Below are positions 26,663-37,172 of a stretch of DNA of 64,000 nucleotides, piece after piece. Position 1 is the first letter of the stretch. Each line of letters begins with the position of its first letter. Under the pieces are notes generated by a model. That model had not been told where the DNA came from. It saw nothing but the letters and a program-made list of their open reading frames with translations, and ran no database searches. The stretch is from Geobacter sp. DSM 9736 (GTDB lineage Bacteria; Desulfobacterota; Desulfuromonadia; Geobacterales; Geobacteraceae), in the NCBI RefSeq assembly GCF_900187405.1, contig NZ_LT896716.1, forward strand, positions 2,112,001 to 2,176,000, read 5' to 3'. A program made the position numbers and the translations under genes.

Positions 26663-29600
26663 CTAATCTGCCACCGGCGTCAACTCGACGCGACTCGGCA
26701 TCTCTTTCTCCCCGGCCGGCTCCTTGAAAATATCTCCCTTGCGGACCTGCACGCGCGCCGGATCGACTTTCCCCCTCCCCACGAGGTAATCGCGCACCGT
26801 CTCCGCCCGGGCGGCGGCCAGTGCCTGAAGGTCCTTCGTCCCCACCACGGTGTTGGCGAGGATCAGCTTCGTCATCTCGGCCTCGGGGAGGTCCTTTATC
26901 GTGCCGATGATGGTCCGGGGTTTGGGGAACTCCTCGGCGCGGTAGACGCGTTCCAGGTACTTTCCGTACTCCTCTTCAGGGATGCGGACGCTGTCGGGAG
27001 AGTCTCCGGAGCCTGCTTTCCCCGCTTCAACAAGCTGCCGGAGCTTCTCGCTCCTCATCTTCCTGTCCAGGTGCTCCCGGCGGATTCCTTCGGCGTCATG
27101 CTCCCGATCGACGTAGCCTGTGACTTCCACATTGAGTGCAGGGCGCTCCCGAAGAGCTGTAGCAAGCCTCTCCAGCTTCTCCCGCTCCTCCTTGCCGATA
27201 AACGACGTGCCGTAGCCGAAGGAGACGTTGCTGAAATCTCCCTTGCCGCCGAACATCGACTGAAGAAGCGTGAAGGGGGATCTTGCCGCTTTAAGCGCCA
27301 GATTCTTCACCATGCCGACCACTACATTCCAGAAGCTGAACTGGGGATCGTCGGTCCTCCCGGAAACGGGCAGGTTGAGGTGAATCTCTCCCTTTCTGTC
27401 CTTGAGCAGGGCGATGGCGAGCTTTACGGGGAGGCTCGTGGCACGTTCGCTCGGGACCTCCTTCCCCAGCACCAGTTCGTCCAGCAGGACGTTGTTGCTC
27501 GATTCGAGCCGCTTGTTGTCGATCCGGTACTGCAGGTTGAGAAAGAGCCTTCCCCTATCGAGGTTGTAGCCGAGGTAGGTCGCGGAATAGGGGGTGAGGG
27601 GGGGCAGCTCTATGTCCGAAAACTCCACCTTCAGGTCCGCAAAGAGATCCCCCCGCAGCGGATTGATCTGCCCTGTTATACGGAGCGGAGACTGGTTCTC
27701 CAGATTACCCCGGAGATCGACTTCGGCGCGGCTGGCCGGGTCGGAGTTAAGCCCGCTCACCCTCCCCCCCAGATTGAAAAGCGTAGCGGAATAGGGGCGT
27801 CGCAGATGAAGATCCGAGAAGTCGAGCACGCCATCCTGCATGACCATACGTCCCACTGCCATACTAGGTGCCGGCTCTCCCCTCCGGCCGCCTCCTCCTG
27901 CACCGGAGGTAGCCGTGCCTGCCGCCTCCCCCACGGGAGCGCTTCGCAGGTTTTGAACATTCAGGCTTCCATCCTTTCGGACAACTATCTTCGAAAAGTA
28001 GTGATTCAGGACCACATCGTCGATGAGAAGCGTGAAGGGGGAAAGGGTGCCGCTGATCCCATCGAGCTGAAGGTTCTCCCAGGTCAGCAGATCCTCCCCC
28101 GACGCGTCGAGACAGTGGAAGGAGCGGATAACGGCGGCTCCCCCGAAACTCCCCCCCCAACTCCCCTCCCTCCGGGCAAGGTTTACCCGTCCAGTGGCAT
28201 CGAGACTTCCATCGGCCACCTCTACCTCTATGTTTTCCGGAAGGTAGGAAGCAGCCTCGACAAGAGGTAACCCCTTCGCTTCGAATGTTCCGCTGATGCC
28301 CGCGGGCTCCGGCAGGTATTCCCCGGAAGCCTTAAGCCTGCCCCCTTTCCCGTAGGAGGAAGAGAAGCTGAAGGCGACCTTGGTGCGGGAGGGGATGCTG
28401 ACATTCTTCAGCATGAATCTCCCTTGCCGGAGCGCGAAATCGCGTCTCCCTTCCCCCGTACTGTCACGGAAGCGCACGCCTATCTTTTCTCCGTTAATGG
28501 TGCCGATGCTCGCACTGAAAGGCTTTTTCCCCTTCTGAGCCGCCTGGGTCCGCGCATCTCCGGACGTTTGCGGTTCTTTTCGCAGCAGCCGCAGCGGCGA
28601 GAGATTTCCGGATTCGTCCCGCGAAAAACTGAGATCGCTCCCGCGCACTCCTATCCGTTCGATATCCAGCTTGCGCCGGGAGAGGTCGAACCGCGCGCCC
28701 CTGGCCACCGCGCTCTGAAGCTTGAGTCCCTCCCCCGGCCCGAAAACGGCTGACAGGGAAGAAGCGTCAAGTTCCCCCTTCCCGATCCGAAGGCCTTCCC
28801 GGATATCGTACGACACCTCCCCCCTCATCGAGACGGTGCCCTTCACCGGCGCCGTAAGATACTCGGCCATATAGGGGTAGTAACGGGCCAGCGGAAGGTC
28901 GTTCAGCGTGACGGAAAGAGCGGCCGTCACTGGAGCCGAGGTAATTGTCCCCTCTGCGGCAAGCGTCTCCTTCAGCTTCGAAGTGCAGGAAAGAGCGAAG
29001 CGCGCAGGGGAACTCCCATCGGAAGAGTATCCGGTGAGGTCGACGCTGATGCCGTCGAGCCTCGTCTCGAACGGGCGGCTCGGCTTCCGGTCGTCAAAAA
29101 ACAGGCGGCCGTCGCGAAGGCGCGCAGACAGGACCCGGAGCCGTGCCTCCCTTTTCGCCCCCTTCTCCTCTTCTCCGATGCGGTCTGCTTCTTTCTTGAG
29201 GCGCACCACGTTCCATCGCCCCTCCCGGCTCCTCTTCAGGTGCAGCTCCAGCCCCTGAAGATCCAGCGAGGAGAGGTCATAGCTCTTCCCGAACAGGTTA
29301 GCTTCCTTTACCGCTATAGTCCCCTTGCCAAGCGCCGCCAGCGGAGCTCCCCCCGCCTCCCTTATCCTGGCGCCGGCAAGAGTGGCGGTGCCCGAAAGGG
29401 AAAGCTCGGGCCTGCTCCTGGCGCCGACACGGTAGCGGATCTCTGCCGCCGTGGAGAGAGCCCCTCCATCCAGAGTAAAGGGGAGCTTCGCGGGGAGGTA
29501 GGCGGCATAATGCGGCAGCGACATGTCCCGCAGGTTGACCGCCACGGAAGCTTCAGCAAGGGAAGGAAATATTTTCAGCCTTCCCGCCAGCCCCACGGGA

Positions 29601-30214
29601 GCACCGTTGAGCAGTCCGGCGAAGCGCGGTGTGACGTACCGGTCCGCCATGTACGGCATGGTGCTGATAAAGGGGATGTCGATGGATAGGCTTGAGAGGG
29701 TATGGCGTTTGGGGGCTGGTAGGCCGCGGTCGGTGAATGAGACGATCCCCCGCCTTACGGTAATGTTGTTGATGGAGAAGCGGGCACTCTCCCCGGCGCT
29801 GCGCGGTGTTTTCGCGCCTGGCTCCCCATCCTCCCGTCGCTCCAGGATGTCTGAAAAGCTGTACCTGTTGGCGGCGGTGCGTTCAATGGAGAGACGGGGC
29901 GAGTCCACGGCCAGGCTGGAGACTATCGGAGCGCCCTTTATCAGTGAGCGGGGGCTGAGGGAGATTCGTGCGCTGCTGAAGGAGAGGAAGGTTCCGGGCC
30001 CCTCCTTCTCTGCCAGCCGAACATCCTGGTATCTGGCGCTCAGGGTGAAGGGGTTTACGGCGACGCTGCCGATGGTGAGTTTCCTTCCGGTAGCTTCCTC
30101 CACCCGTCTGATCGTCCCGTTCCTGATCAGCATCGGGCCCGCCAGGGCCGCCAGCAGGACGACTATCCCGAGCAGAACGAGGAGCGCGCAACTCACCCGC
30201 TGCCATCGTTTCAT
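26663..30214 (-). CDS. Large AsmA-like DUF748 protein
   Basis: Start 30214 is chosen because GGGGAGGAG precedes it at good spacing. The 1183-residue protein has one N-terminal membrane helix (about 8-30). Long beta-rich repeats follow, of the AsmA/DUF748 kind (Asn-Pro-Phe-Thr-Leu-Ser-Ala-Arg near 55, Asn-Pro-Leu-Arg-Gly-Asp-Leu-Phe-Ala-Asp near 850). The end carries an OmpA-like segment (Ala-Ala-Ala-Arg-Ala-Glu-Thr-Val-Arg-Asp-Tyr-Leu near 1145). AsmA-like proteins are thought to bridge the periplasm and carry lipids between membranes. It is a monocistronic leftward gene between chemoreceptors, with no evident functional link to them. Confidence 0.85.
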   Translation of the reverse strand: MKRWQRVSCALLVLLGIVVLLAALAGPMLIRNGTIRRVEEATGRKLTIGSVAVNPFTLSARYQDVRLAEKEGPGTFLSFSSARISLSPRSLIKGAPIVSSLAVDSPRLSIERTAANRYSFSDILERREDGEPGAKTPRSAGESARFSINNITVRRGIVSFTDRGLPAPKRHTLSSLSIDIPFISTMPYMADRYVTPRFAGLLNGAPVGLAGRLKIFPSLAEASVAVNLRDMSLPHYAAYLPAKLPFTLDGGALSTAAEIRYRVGARSRPELSLSGTATLAGARIREAGGAPLAALGKGTIAVKEANLFGKSYDLSSLDLQGLELHLKRSREGRWNVVRLKKEADRIGEEEKGAKREARLRVLSARLRDGRLFFDDRKPSRPFETRLDGISVDLTGYSSDGSSPARFALSCTSKLKETLAAEGTITSAPVTAALSVTLNDLPLARYYPYMAEYLTAPVKGTVSMRGEVSYDIREGLRIGKGELDASSLSAVFGPGEGLKLQSAVARGARFDLSRRKLDIERIGVRGSDLSFSRDESGNLSPLRLLRKEPQTSGDARTQAAQKGKKPFSASIGTINGEKIGVRFRDSTGEGRRDFALRQGRFMLKNVSIPSRTKVAFSFSSSYGKGGRLKASGEYLPEPAGISGTFEAKGLPLVEAASYLPENIEVEVADGSLDATGRVNLARREGSWGGSFGGAAVIRSFHCLDASGEDLLTWENLQLDGISGTLSPFTLLIDDVVLNHYFSKIVVRKDGSLNVQNLRSAPVGEAAGTATSGAGGGGRRGEPAPSMAVGRMVMQDGVLDFSDLHLRRPYSATLFNLGGRVSGLNSDPASRAEVDLRGNLENQSPLRITGQINPLRGDLFADLKVEFSDIELPPLTPYSATYLGYNLDRGRLFLNLQYRIDNKRLESSNNVLLDELVLGKEVPSERATSLPVKLAIALLKDRKGEIHLNLPVSGRTDDPQFSFWNVVVGMVKNLALKAARSPFTLLQSMFGGKGDFSNVSFGYGTSFIGKEEREKLERLATALRERPALNVEVTGYVDREHDAEGIRREHLDRKMRSEKLRQLVEAGKAGSGDSPDSVRIPEEEYGKYLERVYRAEEFPKPRTIIGTIKDLPEAEMTKLILANTVVGTKDLQALAAARAETVRDYLVGRGKVDPARVQVRKGDIFKEPAGEKEMPSRVELTPVAD

Positions 30215-30343
30215 CACCCACTCCTCCCCCGTCATCACCAAGCGGCAGGTCAATTTTAACTGGTCCTGCAATCACAGAGGCTTCACAGCCAAATTGTTGC
30301 CGATAAGGAGGGCTTTGTCAAAAAGGGGATGGAGAGAGAAAGA

Positions 30344-30370
30344 AGCGGGGCAATGGACGTGTGCCCCGCT
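30344..30370 (-). terminator. Terminator after mcp 30389-31987
   Basis: AGCGGGGCA and TGCCCCGCT form a perfect 9-bp stem, followed on the minus strand by TCTTTCTCTCT. It lies just past the stop of the leftward mcp. Confidence 0.6.
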
Positions 30371-30388
30371 GGAGGTCTATTGGGTGAC

Positions 30389-31987
30389 CTACGCCGCTAA
30401 CTTGAACTTGCCGGTCAACCGTCGCAGCTCTTCGGCGATGCTGTTCAGCTGGCTGGCTGCAGCCGCCGATTCCTGGGCACCCTTCGCCGTCTGGTAGATG
30501 ACCTCGGTGATCTGCTGAATGTTCCCGCTGATCTCGGTGGTGGTGGAGGTCTGCTGCTCTGCGGCGGTGGCGATCTGGCTTACCTGGGAAACGACCTCGT
30601 TGATCTGGGCGAGGATGTCGTCGAGGGCATTCCCCGACTGAGCGGCGCCTGCGGTCCCCTTCTCGACCTCCAGAACACCTTCCCCCATCGCGGCCACGGC
30701 GTTCTTCGTCTCACCCTGGATCGCCTTGATCATTTCGCCGATCTCCCGCGTCGCTTTCGTCGTACGTTCTGCCAGCGCGCGAACCTCGTCGGCCACGACG
30801 GCGAAGCCGCGTCCCTGCTCGCCGGCCCGTGCCGCCTCGATAGCGGCGTTCAGCGCCAGAAGGTTGGTCTGATCCGCGATATCTTCTATGGTGCCGATGA
30901 TGGCGCCGATCTGGTCCGACCTTGCACCGAGGTTTTCAACAGTGTCGGCGGAAGCCTTGACGCATCCGGCAATCCGCGACATCCCCTCTACCGTCTCCTG
31001 CACGATTGATGAACCGCTCTGGGCAAAATCATTAGCCCTGTGCGCTCCCTCGGCTGCCATGGTGCAGTTCTGCGCAATCTCGCCTGAGGTAGCCGCCATT
31101 TCCTCTCCTGCCGTCGCTACCGTGCCTACCTGGGATGCCACCTCTTCCGTCTGGGTCGCCATCTGCTCCGCAGTCGAGTTCAGCTGGCTTGCGGACGCGG
31201 CCACCTGCGAGGCCATCTCGATAATGCTCGACATCATCCCGTTGAGGGTGTCGAGCATCCTGTTGAAGTTCTGACCCATGGTGCCAAGTTCATCGTTGGT
31301 CGTAATCCTCACTTTTGCCGACAGGTCTCCACCCGCCACCCAATCGATGACCGTACCAACGTTCTTTACTGCTTTAGTGATACCGCGAACGATCAGGAAC
31401 GATACCGCCGCCACAAGCAAGGCGGCGAGAAAGGCTATGCCGATCTGGAGAAAAAGCAGGTTCTGGGACAGACTGTGCATCTCCTGTCGCGTCTCCTTCG
31501 CATGAGCGGCCGATAGCTCATCAAGCTTCTTCAGCTGCTCCCGCAGTTCATTGTCCGCCCCCTTGAGCGACTTGTCGACTGCGGCAATGTCGTCGCTGGC
31601 GCTCCTGGCTTCCACAAGAGGTTGAATGGAATCACGGTACTTCTCCTGTGCTGCGAAAGCGGCCTTGACGGCGGCTTTTTGCTCCTCACCCTCCGCGGTC
31701 TTCTGATACGCTTTCAGATGCCCCTCAATAGCACCGTTTGCCCTGCGGAACTCCTCGACATACTTCTCATCCTTGCGGAGCAGATAATTCTTGTATGCCT
31801 GGACGGCCAGCCCCAGCTCGTTTTCGGCAGAGTCGGCTGCGGACATCTGAGCAATATCAGTCTCGATAAGGTCTTCATACCCATGCCTCGTCGACATGCT
31901 CGTGTAACAGGCAACCGCTGTGGCCACCAGCAGCGCCGCCAGAGACACCCCGATTATTCCGTAAAGCTTTCCTCCGATGCTCTTCAT
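30389..31987 (-). CDS. Methyl-accepting chemotaxis protein
   Basis: Start 31987 has AGGAGG six bases upstream and gives 532 residues beginning [12 protein letters not shown]1 about 10-30, a four-helix periplasmic domain of about 150 residues, TM2 about 185-207, HAMP, then a signalling domain with the standard [12 protein letters not shown] tip. It ends Gly-Lys-Phe-Lys-Leu-Ala-Ala, like the receptors at 22314 and 24586, and lacks a pentapeptide. A sigma-28-like promoter lies 54 bases upstream. Confidence 0.93.
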   Translation of the reverse strand: MKSIGGKLYGIIGVSLAALLVATAVACYTSMSTRHGYEDLIETDIAQMSAADSAENELGLAVQAYKNYLLRKDEKYVEEFRRANGAIEGHLKAYQKTAEGEEQKAAVKAAFAAQEKYRDSIQPLVEARSASDDIAAVDKSLKGADNELREQLKKLDELSAAHAKETRQEMHSLSQNLLFLQIGIAFLAALLVAAVSFLIVRGITKAVKNVGTVIDWVAGGDLSAKVRITTNDELGTMGQNFNRMLDTLNGMMSSIIEMASQVAASASQLNSTAEQMATQTEEVASQVGTVATAGEEMAATSGEIAQNCTMAAEGAHRANDFAQSGSSIVQETVEGMSRIAGCVKASADTVENLGARSDQIGAIIGTIEDIADQTNLLALNAAIEAARAGEQGRGFAVVADEVRALAERTTKATREIGEMIKAIQGETKNAVAAMGEGVLEVEKGTAGAAQSGNALDDILAQINEVVSQVSQIATAAEQQTSTTTEISGNIQQITEVIYQTAKGAQESAAAASQLNSIAEELRRLTGKFKLAA

Positions 31988-32040
31988 TCCGCGCCTCCTG
32001 CATAAGATAATAAAAATGAGAAATCTTTCGCGTATACCAT

Positions 32041-32067
32041 TTATCGGAGCCGTCAACCTTTACTTAA
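32041..32067 (-). promoter_or_regulatory. Sigma-28 (FliA)-like promoter for mcp
   Basis: On the minus strand: TTAAGTAA, 11 bases, TCCGATAA. The -10 matches GCCGATAA at 7 of 8; the -35 matches at 5 of 8. It faces the mcp whose start is at 31987. Confidence 0.6.
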
Positions 32068-32114
32068 GTTATTAGCATATAGCTGTATATTAATACTTTC
32101 CCCAGCTCGGCACG

Positions 32115-32148
32115 CAAAAATGGGGCAGACTTTATCAGCCTGCCCCAT
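32115..32148 (-). terminator. Terminator after mcp 32173-33894
   Basis: ATGGGGCAG and CTGCCCCAT form a 9-bp stem with an 11-base loop, followed on the minus strand by TTTTTG. It ends the cheW-mcp transcript. Confidence 0.85.
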
Positions 32149-32172
32149 CTGCTGCGGATATGACCTGACCGG

Positions 32173-33894
32173 TCAGAATTTCTCGAAGTCAGTGTCCATT
32201 GCATCGTCCCCCAGGTCGAATGCAGCCCCCCCATTGACTGCGGCGCGGGCAACCTTCCTCTCTTTCGGAACCTGATTCTGCGGGGCCGAGGCTGCCGGCT
32301 TCCTGAGCGTCTTCACTCTAGCCTGGAGCGATTCTCCTGTAGCTCTACGAACCGAAGTGCTTGTGTCCACCTTGAAGAAAGCGATGGAAGCCTGGAGCTG
32401 TTCCGCCTGGGAGGAGAGTTCCTCGGCGGTGGAAGACATCTCCTCTGCGGCGGAAGCATTCTGCTGTATCACCTGGTCGAGCTGCTGGATCGCCTTGTTG
32501 ATCTGCTCCGCCCCAGTGTCCTGCTCGCGGCTCGCCGCACTGATCTCCTGCACGAGTTCGGACGTTTTCTGAATGTCCGGAACCATCTTCGCCAGCAGCT
32601 CACCGGCGGTCTCCGCGACTTCAACCGAGCTCGCGGAGAGCTCGCTTATCTCGGCGGCAGCCTTCTGGCTCCGCTCAGCGAGCTTCCGCACTTCCGAAGC
32701 GACGACTGCGAACCCTTTGCCGTGTTCGCCGGCCCGTGCGGCCTCTATCGCGGCATTGAGAGCAAGCAGGTTAGTCTGGCGGGCAATCTCCTCGATGATG
32801 GAGATCTTGTCGGCAATGAGCTTCATCGCGTGCACGGTCTCTTCAACCGCCACGCCACCTTTCTTCGCGTCGTCGGCGGATTTGACTGCCATTTTTTCCG
32901 TCTGGTGTGCGTTTTCGGCGTTCTGCCTGATATTGGAAGACATCTCCTCCATGGAAGAGGAGGCCTCTTCCGCTGCCGCCGCCTGCTCGGTAGCCCCCTG
33001 GGACATCTCCTCCGCCCCGCTTGAGAGCTGCTGGCTTCCCGAGGCGACATTGTCCGCGGCTCCCTTCACCTCCGCCACAACGTCCTTGAGCTTCGTCACC
33101 ATCTGCCGCATGGCGGCCAGAAGCTGGGCGGTCTCGTCACGGCCGCTGGTTTCCACATTGACGGTCAGGTCACCCTCGGCAATGGAGTTGGCGGCGGTGA
33201 CCGCCTCCGAAAGGGGCCTGGTGATGCTGCGGGTGAGCGTCACCGCTATCCCGATCGCCAGAAGCAACGCTGCCGCCATTACCGCCACCAGGATCGCCTT
33301 GATCCTGTCAACGAGCTTGTTCGCCTGTTTTTCCATATCTGCAAGGCGCTGGTCCGCAACCTTCGCATAGTCAGCTATGCCCGTCTCCGCACGGTGCGTT
33401 TCATCCTTGAACTGCCCTATGGCCTTGTTTGCATCGGCAGTGGTCGTGATGGCGCCGGCCGCTATCTTATCGCAGACACCGTTAAACCCCGCAGCGTATC
33501 CGTCCAAGTCCTTTCTGAGGGAAGCGATTGTCTCCCTGTCCTTGCTCACGTCCGAATCGGTGATTCCAGCAAGGATCTTGCTGATGCCGTTGAGGCGTTC
33601 CTGCCCCCGCTCCAGGGTCTCACTCCACTTCTTCCGGTAGTCGGCCACCTTCTCGGCATCCTGGATATTGATGAAGGCGTCCTTCTCGTAACGGCGGAGC
33701 TGGTTGATGTTGGCCCTGAGCCGCTGGCTGAACTCGACGATCTTGGCGTCGGTGTTGATCGATTCTTCAAGGAGCCTGTCCATCTTGCCGACCGCCCAGT
33801 ACCCCACGCAGCCGACGGCCAGCAGAAAGAGCAGCACCGCCGCGAAGCCGGCCATCAGCCTCGTCCCGATCTTCATGTTTCCAAATGCGTTCAT
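32173..33894 (-). CDS. Methyl-accepting chemotaxis protein with C-terminal pentapeptide
   Basis: Start 33894 follows AAGGGGGA and gives 573 residues. TM1 about 12-32, a helical periplasmic domain, TM2 about 190-210, HAMP, and a signalling domain with tip [10 protein letters not shown]. After the coiled coil there is a flexible basic tail of about 60 residues ending Asp-Phe-Glu-Lys-Phe, which fits the x-aromatic-x-x-aromatic CheR/CheB tether. The gene starts 33 bp after cheW in the same direction. It is the third cheW-mcp unit of a tandem series. Confidence 0.93.
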   Translation of the reverse strand: MNAFGNMKIGTRLMAGFAAVLLFLLAVGCVGYWAVGKMDRLLEESINTDAKIVEFSQRLRANINQLRRYEKDAFINIQDAEKVADYRKKWSETLERGQERLNGISKILAGITDSDVSKDRETIASLRKDLDGYAAGFNGVCDKIAAGAITTTADANKAIGQFKDETHRAETGIADYAKVADQRLADMEKQANKLVDRIKAILVAVMAAALLLAIGIAVTLTRSITRPLSEAVTAANSIAEGDLTVNVETSGRDETAQLLAAMRQMVTKLKDVVAEVKGAADNVASGSQQLSSGAEEMSQGATEQAAAAEEASSSMEEMSSNIRQNAENAHQTEKMAVKSADDAKKGGVAVEETVHAMKLIADKISIIEEIARQTNLLALNAAIEAARAGEHGKGFAVVASEVRKLAERSQKAAAEISELSASSVEVAETAGELLAKMVPDIQKTSELVQEISAASREQDTGAEQINKAIQQLDQVIQQNASAAEEMSSTAEELSSQAEQLQASIAFFKVDTSTSVRRATGESLQARVKTLRKPAASAPQNQVPKERKVARAAVNGGAAFDLGDDAMDTDFEKF

Positions 33895-33927
33895 GTTTCC
33901 CCCTTCGTTCCGTCGCAAACGGCCCTT

Positions 33928-34434
33928 TTACTGGTTCACTGCGAGCCCGCCCGGTTCTTCGCCCCCACCCGCGAGGACCGCTTCATCACCGGCAAAGCAG
34001 GTATCGATGTCAAGGATGATGACGAAGCCGTCGTTACGCTTGCCCATCCCCTTGATGAATTCGGTGTTCAGTCGCGTGCCGATTCGCGGCGCACCCTGGA
34101 TATCCTCCGGCTCCAGGTCCACCACCTCCTGCACGGAATCCGCCATGGCACCGAGTATGATGGTGTCCTCCCCCATCACGACTTCTATGATGATCACACA
34201 GGTCCCGATGGTTTTCTCGGTACGTGACATGCCGAATTTGAGCCGCAGGTCCACAACCGGCACCACACTGCCGCGCAGGTTGATGACTCCTCGCATATAC
34301 TCCGGTGTTTGCGGCACTTTCGTAACTGAAGTAAAATCCATCACTTCCCGCACTTTGCCGATCTCAAGGGCAAAGACCTCCTCGTCCAGCTTGAAGGTCA
34401 GATACTGGGTCGATGCGCCCACCGCGTCACTCAT
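33928..34434 (-). CDS. cheW: CheW coupling protein (unit 3)
   Basis: A 168-residue CheW with the typical two beta barrels. [11 protein letters not shown] near 15, Gly-Val-Ile-Asn-Leu-Arg-Gly near 52, and Pro-Val-Val-Asp-Leu-Arg near 60 are the receptor- and CheA-binding signatures. AAGGAGTG precedes the start. It is very close in sequence to the CheW proteins at 36395 and 38900. The extra C-terminal residues (Gly-Gly-Gly-Glu-Glu-Pro) differ between copies. It joins the receptor encoded 33 bp downstream to a CheA kinase not present in the window. Confidence 0.95.
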   Translation of the reverse strand: MSDAVGASTQYLTFKLDEEVFALEIGKVREVMDFTSVTKVPQTPEYMRGVINLRGSVVPVVDLRLKFGMSRTEKTIGTCVIIIEVVMGEDTIILGAMADSVQEVVDLEPEDIQGAPRIGTRLNTEFIKGMGKRNDGFVIILDIDTCFAGDEAVLAGGGEEPGGLAVNQ

Positions 34435-34582
34435 CTTGCACTCCTTTCATAAGCCATTTCACATTCCAGGCTGCGTACCGGCTCTTTTCGGAATGGAAGA
34501 AAGCGCCTTAAGCAAAAAAAATGAAGCATTGTCACACAGGACGCGAAAGAATTAATGATTGCGGCGTTTTAGGAGAGAAAAT

Positions 34583-34609
34583 AAAAAAACGGGCCCGGTT
34601 GCGGGCCCG
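34583..34609 (-). terminator. Terminator after mcp 34638-36332
   Basis: CGGGCCC and GGGCCCG pair around a 6-base loop, followed on the minus strand by a run of seven T. It separates unit 2 from unit 3, so unit 3 needs its own promoter. Confidence 0.85.
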
Positions 34610-34637
34610 CCTCTTGTGAGGAGCTTGAGGATGGGGG

Positions 34638-36332
34638 TCAGAAGCGCTCGAAGCCGGCGTCAATCTTGTCGTCACTCATGTTGAGCGCCGCCCCCTCCGC
34701 ACCCACGGCAGCCCTTGTCACGCGGTCGTGGTACTGGTGAGCAGGGGGGGCCAGGTGCTTCACCTTCGCCTTCTTCGTCTGGTGCCCCTGTGCCGGAGCA
34801 ACCGTACTGCTCCTGGCGCCCTGATTGTCCAGCCTGAAAAAGTCGATGCTGTTCTGCAGCCGCTCGGCCTGTGAAGCAAGCTCCTCGGCGGTGGAAGCCA
34901 TCTCCTCGGCTGCCGCGGAATTCTGCTGGATTACCTGGTCGAGCTGCTGGATGGCCTTGTTGATCTGGTCCGCGCCGGAATCCTGCTCGCGGCTGGCGGC
35001 GCTTATCTCCTGCACGAGCTCCGCTGTCTTCTGAATGTCCGGAACCATCTTGGCCAGCAGCTCCCCTGCCGTTTCGGCTACCTCCACCGAATTGGCCGAG
35101 AGGTCGCTTATCTCGGCAGCCGCTTTCTGGCTCCGTTCGGCGAGCTTTCGAACTTCCGAAGCGACAACCGCGAACCCTTTCCCATGCTCCCCGGCCCTGG
35201 CCGCTTCGATTGCCGCATTGAGAGCCAGCAGGTTCGTCTGCCGTGCGATCTCTTCGATGATGGAGATCTTCCCTGCGATTTCCTTCATGGCATGGACCGT
35301 CTGCTCGACTGCAGTGCCCCCCTTCTTGGCGTCTTCGGCTGATTTCACGGCTATCTTCTCAGTTTCGTGCGCATTGTCTGCGTTCTGCTTGATGTTGGAA
35401 GTCATCTGCTCCATGGAGGAGGATGCCTCCTCCGCGGAAGCTGCCTGTTCCGTGGCCCCCTGCGACATCTCCTCGGCGCCGGAGGAGAGTTCCTGGCTTC
35501 CCGACGCCACGTTGTCGGCGGCTCCCTTTACATCGGTCACGATCTCCTTGAGCTGCTCCACCATCCCGTTCAGAGCGGCGGCCAGCTGTCCCACTTCATC
35601 CTTCCGATCGATCTCGATCCGCTGGGTCAGATCACCCTTGGCCACCGCCTCGGCAAAGGCTACGCCCCGCTTCAGCGGAAGACTGATCATCCGGGAAATC
35701 ACGACACCAAGGAGAGCGGAGAGGATAACACCGAAGGCAAGGAAGGCCACCATCATGGCCTTTGCAGCCTTGGCCGTTGCGGTATTCTCGTCCGATTTCT
35801 TGCTGGCAAGCTCAATCTTCAGGTCGGCCAGCTTCTGAATATCTTCGTCCACCGCACGAGCCGCTCCGGTCATTGCCTGGCTGCGCATGTGTGCTACAGC
35901 TTCGCTGCTTCGGTTGGCCGAGGCCAGGGCCACGACTTTCTCCAGTTCAGGCTGGAATTTGACCAGAGACTCCTTAAGCTGGGCAAAGATCTTTTTCGTC
36001 TCCTCCGACACCAACGACTTCTCTATCTCCGGAAGGGCGGCATCTATCTTCCCCCGAAGTTCTTTGATCGTGGCGGCGTATCTGGCATTTTCCTCCGCCG
36101 ACTCCGAAAGAGCCAGGTCACGATAGTTCACCCGGATGCGCTGAAATGCCACCGCAGCATCAAGGATCGGCGACATCGGTTTCGTATTCAGCTCGTACAT
36201 CGCGGTGTCGGCCTTCTCGATCGTGTCGATTTTCACCATTCCCACAGCACCGATCGCTGCTGAAATCAGGGCCATCAGGAAGAAACTGACCAGCAGCTTG
36301 GAACCAATCTTAAGATCCACGAACCATTTCAT
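34638..36332 (-). CDS. Methyl-accepting chemotaxis protein with C-terminal pentapeptide
   Basis: A 564-residue receptor beginning MKWF, with AAGGAGGA upstream. TM1 about 10-30, a 4HB-type periplasmic domain, TM2 about 190-212, HAMP, and a signalling domain nearly the same as those at 32173 and 37173. The flexible tail ends Gly-Phe-Glu-Arg-Phe, a CheR-type tether. The periplasmic part differs from the other two, so the three receptors share output but probably sense different ligands. The gene follows cheW by 62 bp. Confidence 0.94.
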   Translation of the reverse strand: MKWFVDLKIGSKLLVSFFLMALISAAIGAVGMVKIDTIEKADTAMYELNTKPMSPILDAAVAFQRIRVNYRDLALSESAEENARYAATIKELRGKIDAALPEIEKSLVSEETKKIFAQLKESLVKFQPELEKVVALASANRSSEAVAHMRSQAMTGAARAVDEDIQKLADLKIELASKKSDENTATAKAAKAMMVAFLAFGVILSALLGVVISRMISLPLKRGVAFAEAVAKGDLTQRIEIDRKDEVGQLAAALNGMVEQLKEIVTDVKGAADNVASGSQELSSGAEEMSQGATEQAASAEEASSSMEQMTSNIKQNADNAHETEKIAVKSAEDAKKGGTAVEQTVHAMKEIAGKISIIEEIARQTNLLALNAAIEAARAGEHGKGFAVVASEVRKLAERSQKAAAEISDLSANSVEVAETAGELLAKMVPDIQKTAELVQEISAASREQDSGADQINKAIQQLDQVIQQNSAAAEEMASTAEELASQAERLQNSIDFFRLDNQGARSSTVAPAQGHQTKKAKVKHLAPPAHQYHDRVTRAAVGAEGAALNMSDDKIDAGFERF

Positions 36333-36394
36333 GTAGCCTTCCTCCTTTATCTGCTCCGGTCGTACCGAATGAATGTTGTTGTGTTGAGGCCGGC

Positions 36395-36898
36395 TCAGCC
36401 GTTTACCGCCATTTCAGCGGATTCCGGCGACAGCCCGGCCAGGTCAATGTCTGAGAAACAGCGGTCGATGTCGAGAATGATGATGAAGCCGTCGCTGTGT
36501 TTTCCCATCCCGGTGATGAAGTCAGTGTCGAGCCTCGTACCAATCCGGGGGGCAGGCTCCACCTCTTCCGGCTGCAGGTCTATCACCTCCTGGACCGAAT
36601 CGGCCATCGCCCCCAGGACCAGCGATTCCCCTCCGAGTTGCATCTCCACGATGATTATGCAGGTGTTGACGGTCTTCTCCGCATCGGCCATCCCGAACTT
36701 GCAACGCAGGTCGATGACGGGAACCACGTTCCCCCTCAGGTTGATGACGCCCCGCATGTAATCGGGGCATTGCGGTACCCTGGTTACGGTCGTAAAATCC
36801 ATCACTTCACGGACCCTGCCGATCTCAAGGGCGAAAACCTCCTCATCCAGCCTGAAGGTAAGATACTGATGTGCTGCCGCAACCTCCGTAACCGCCAT
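36395..36898 (-). CDS. cheW: CheW coupling protein (unit 2)
   Basis: A 167-residue CheW with the same motif series as its two paralogues (Gly-Val-Ile-Asn-Leu-Arg-Gly near 52, Pro-Val-Ile-Asp-Leu-Arg near 60, and an Ile-Leu-Asp-Ile-Asp end strand near 146). AAGGAGTG lies before the ATG. It is the first gene of the second cheW-mcp unit; a 15-bp inverted repeat lies 110 bp upstream. Confidence 0.95.
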   Translation of the reverse strand: MAVTEVAAAHQYLTFRLDEEVFALEIGRVREVMDFTTVTRVPQCPDYMRGVINLRGNVVPVIDLRCKFGMADAEKTVNTCIIIVEMQLGGESLVLGAMADSVQEVIDLQPEEVEPAPRIGTRLDTDFITGMGKHSDGFIIILDIDRCFSDIDLAGLSPESAEMAVNG

Positions 36899-37007
36899 CC
36901 GGCACTCCTTTCCCTACGCGTCATCCCCCCGAAACTGGCAGAGGGAAGAGCTTGATCCTTTTTAGTTAACCTGAGTTATAGATTCGGCAGAAATAAGGAA
37001 GCGTGAA

Positions 37008-37022
37008 TCAGGGATTTCCCGA
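37008..37022. promoter_or_regulatory. Inverted repeat upstream of cheW unit 2
   Basis: TCAGGGATTTCCCGA has GGG and CCC arms with near-symmetric flanks. A one-base variant occurs upstream of the first cheW (39473-39487), so it is probably a shared control element. Confidence 0.5.
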
Positions 37023-37117
37023 TGCGCACTAAGGATTAACGGAAATATTGCAGAAGGAGTGGATGAATGGAGAGAGAGAAACTGCCTGTGAATTCGAGGA
37101 GAAGCACGAAACGGAGC

Positions 37118-37142
37118 GGCCCGCTCCATGAAGAAGCGGGCC
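37118..37142 (-). terminator. Hairpin after mcp 37173-38867
   Basis: GGCCCGCT and AGCGGGCC form a perfect 8-bp stem just past the mcp stop. The bases that follow on the minus strand (GCTCCGTTTCG) are a poor T-run, so termination may be partial. Confidence 0.5.
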
Positions 37143-37172
37143 TGCTATTTGAGACTGCAAGCGGCGCGGCTC

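Noticed and set aside
30296-30303. Exact GCCGATAA on the plus strand
   Set aside because: There is no TAAAG-type box 11 bases upstream and no rightward gene follows.
34485-34511. Sigma-28-like TTAAGGCG-N11-TCCGAAAA before cheW unit 3
   Set aside because: Only four of eight -35 positions match and the essential T of CGATAA is missing.
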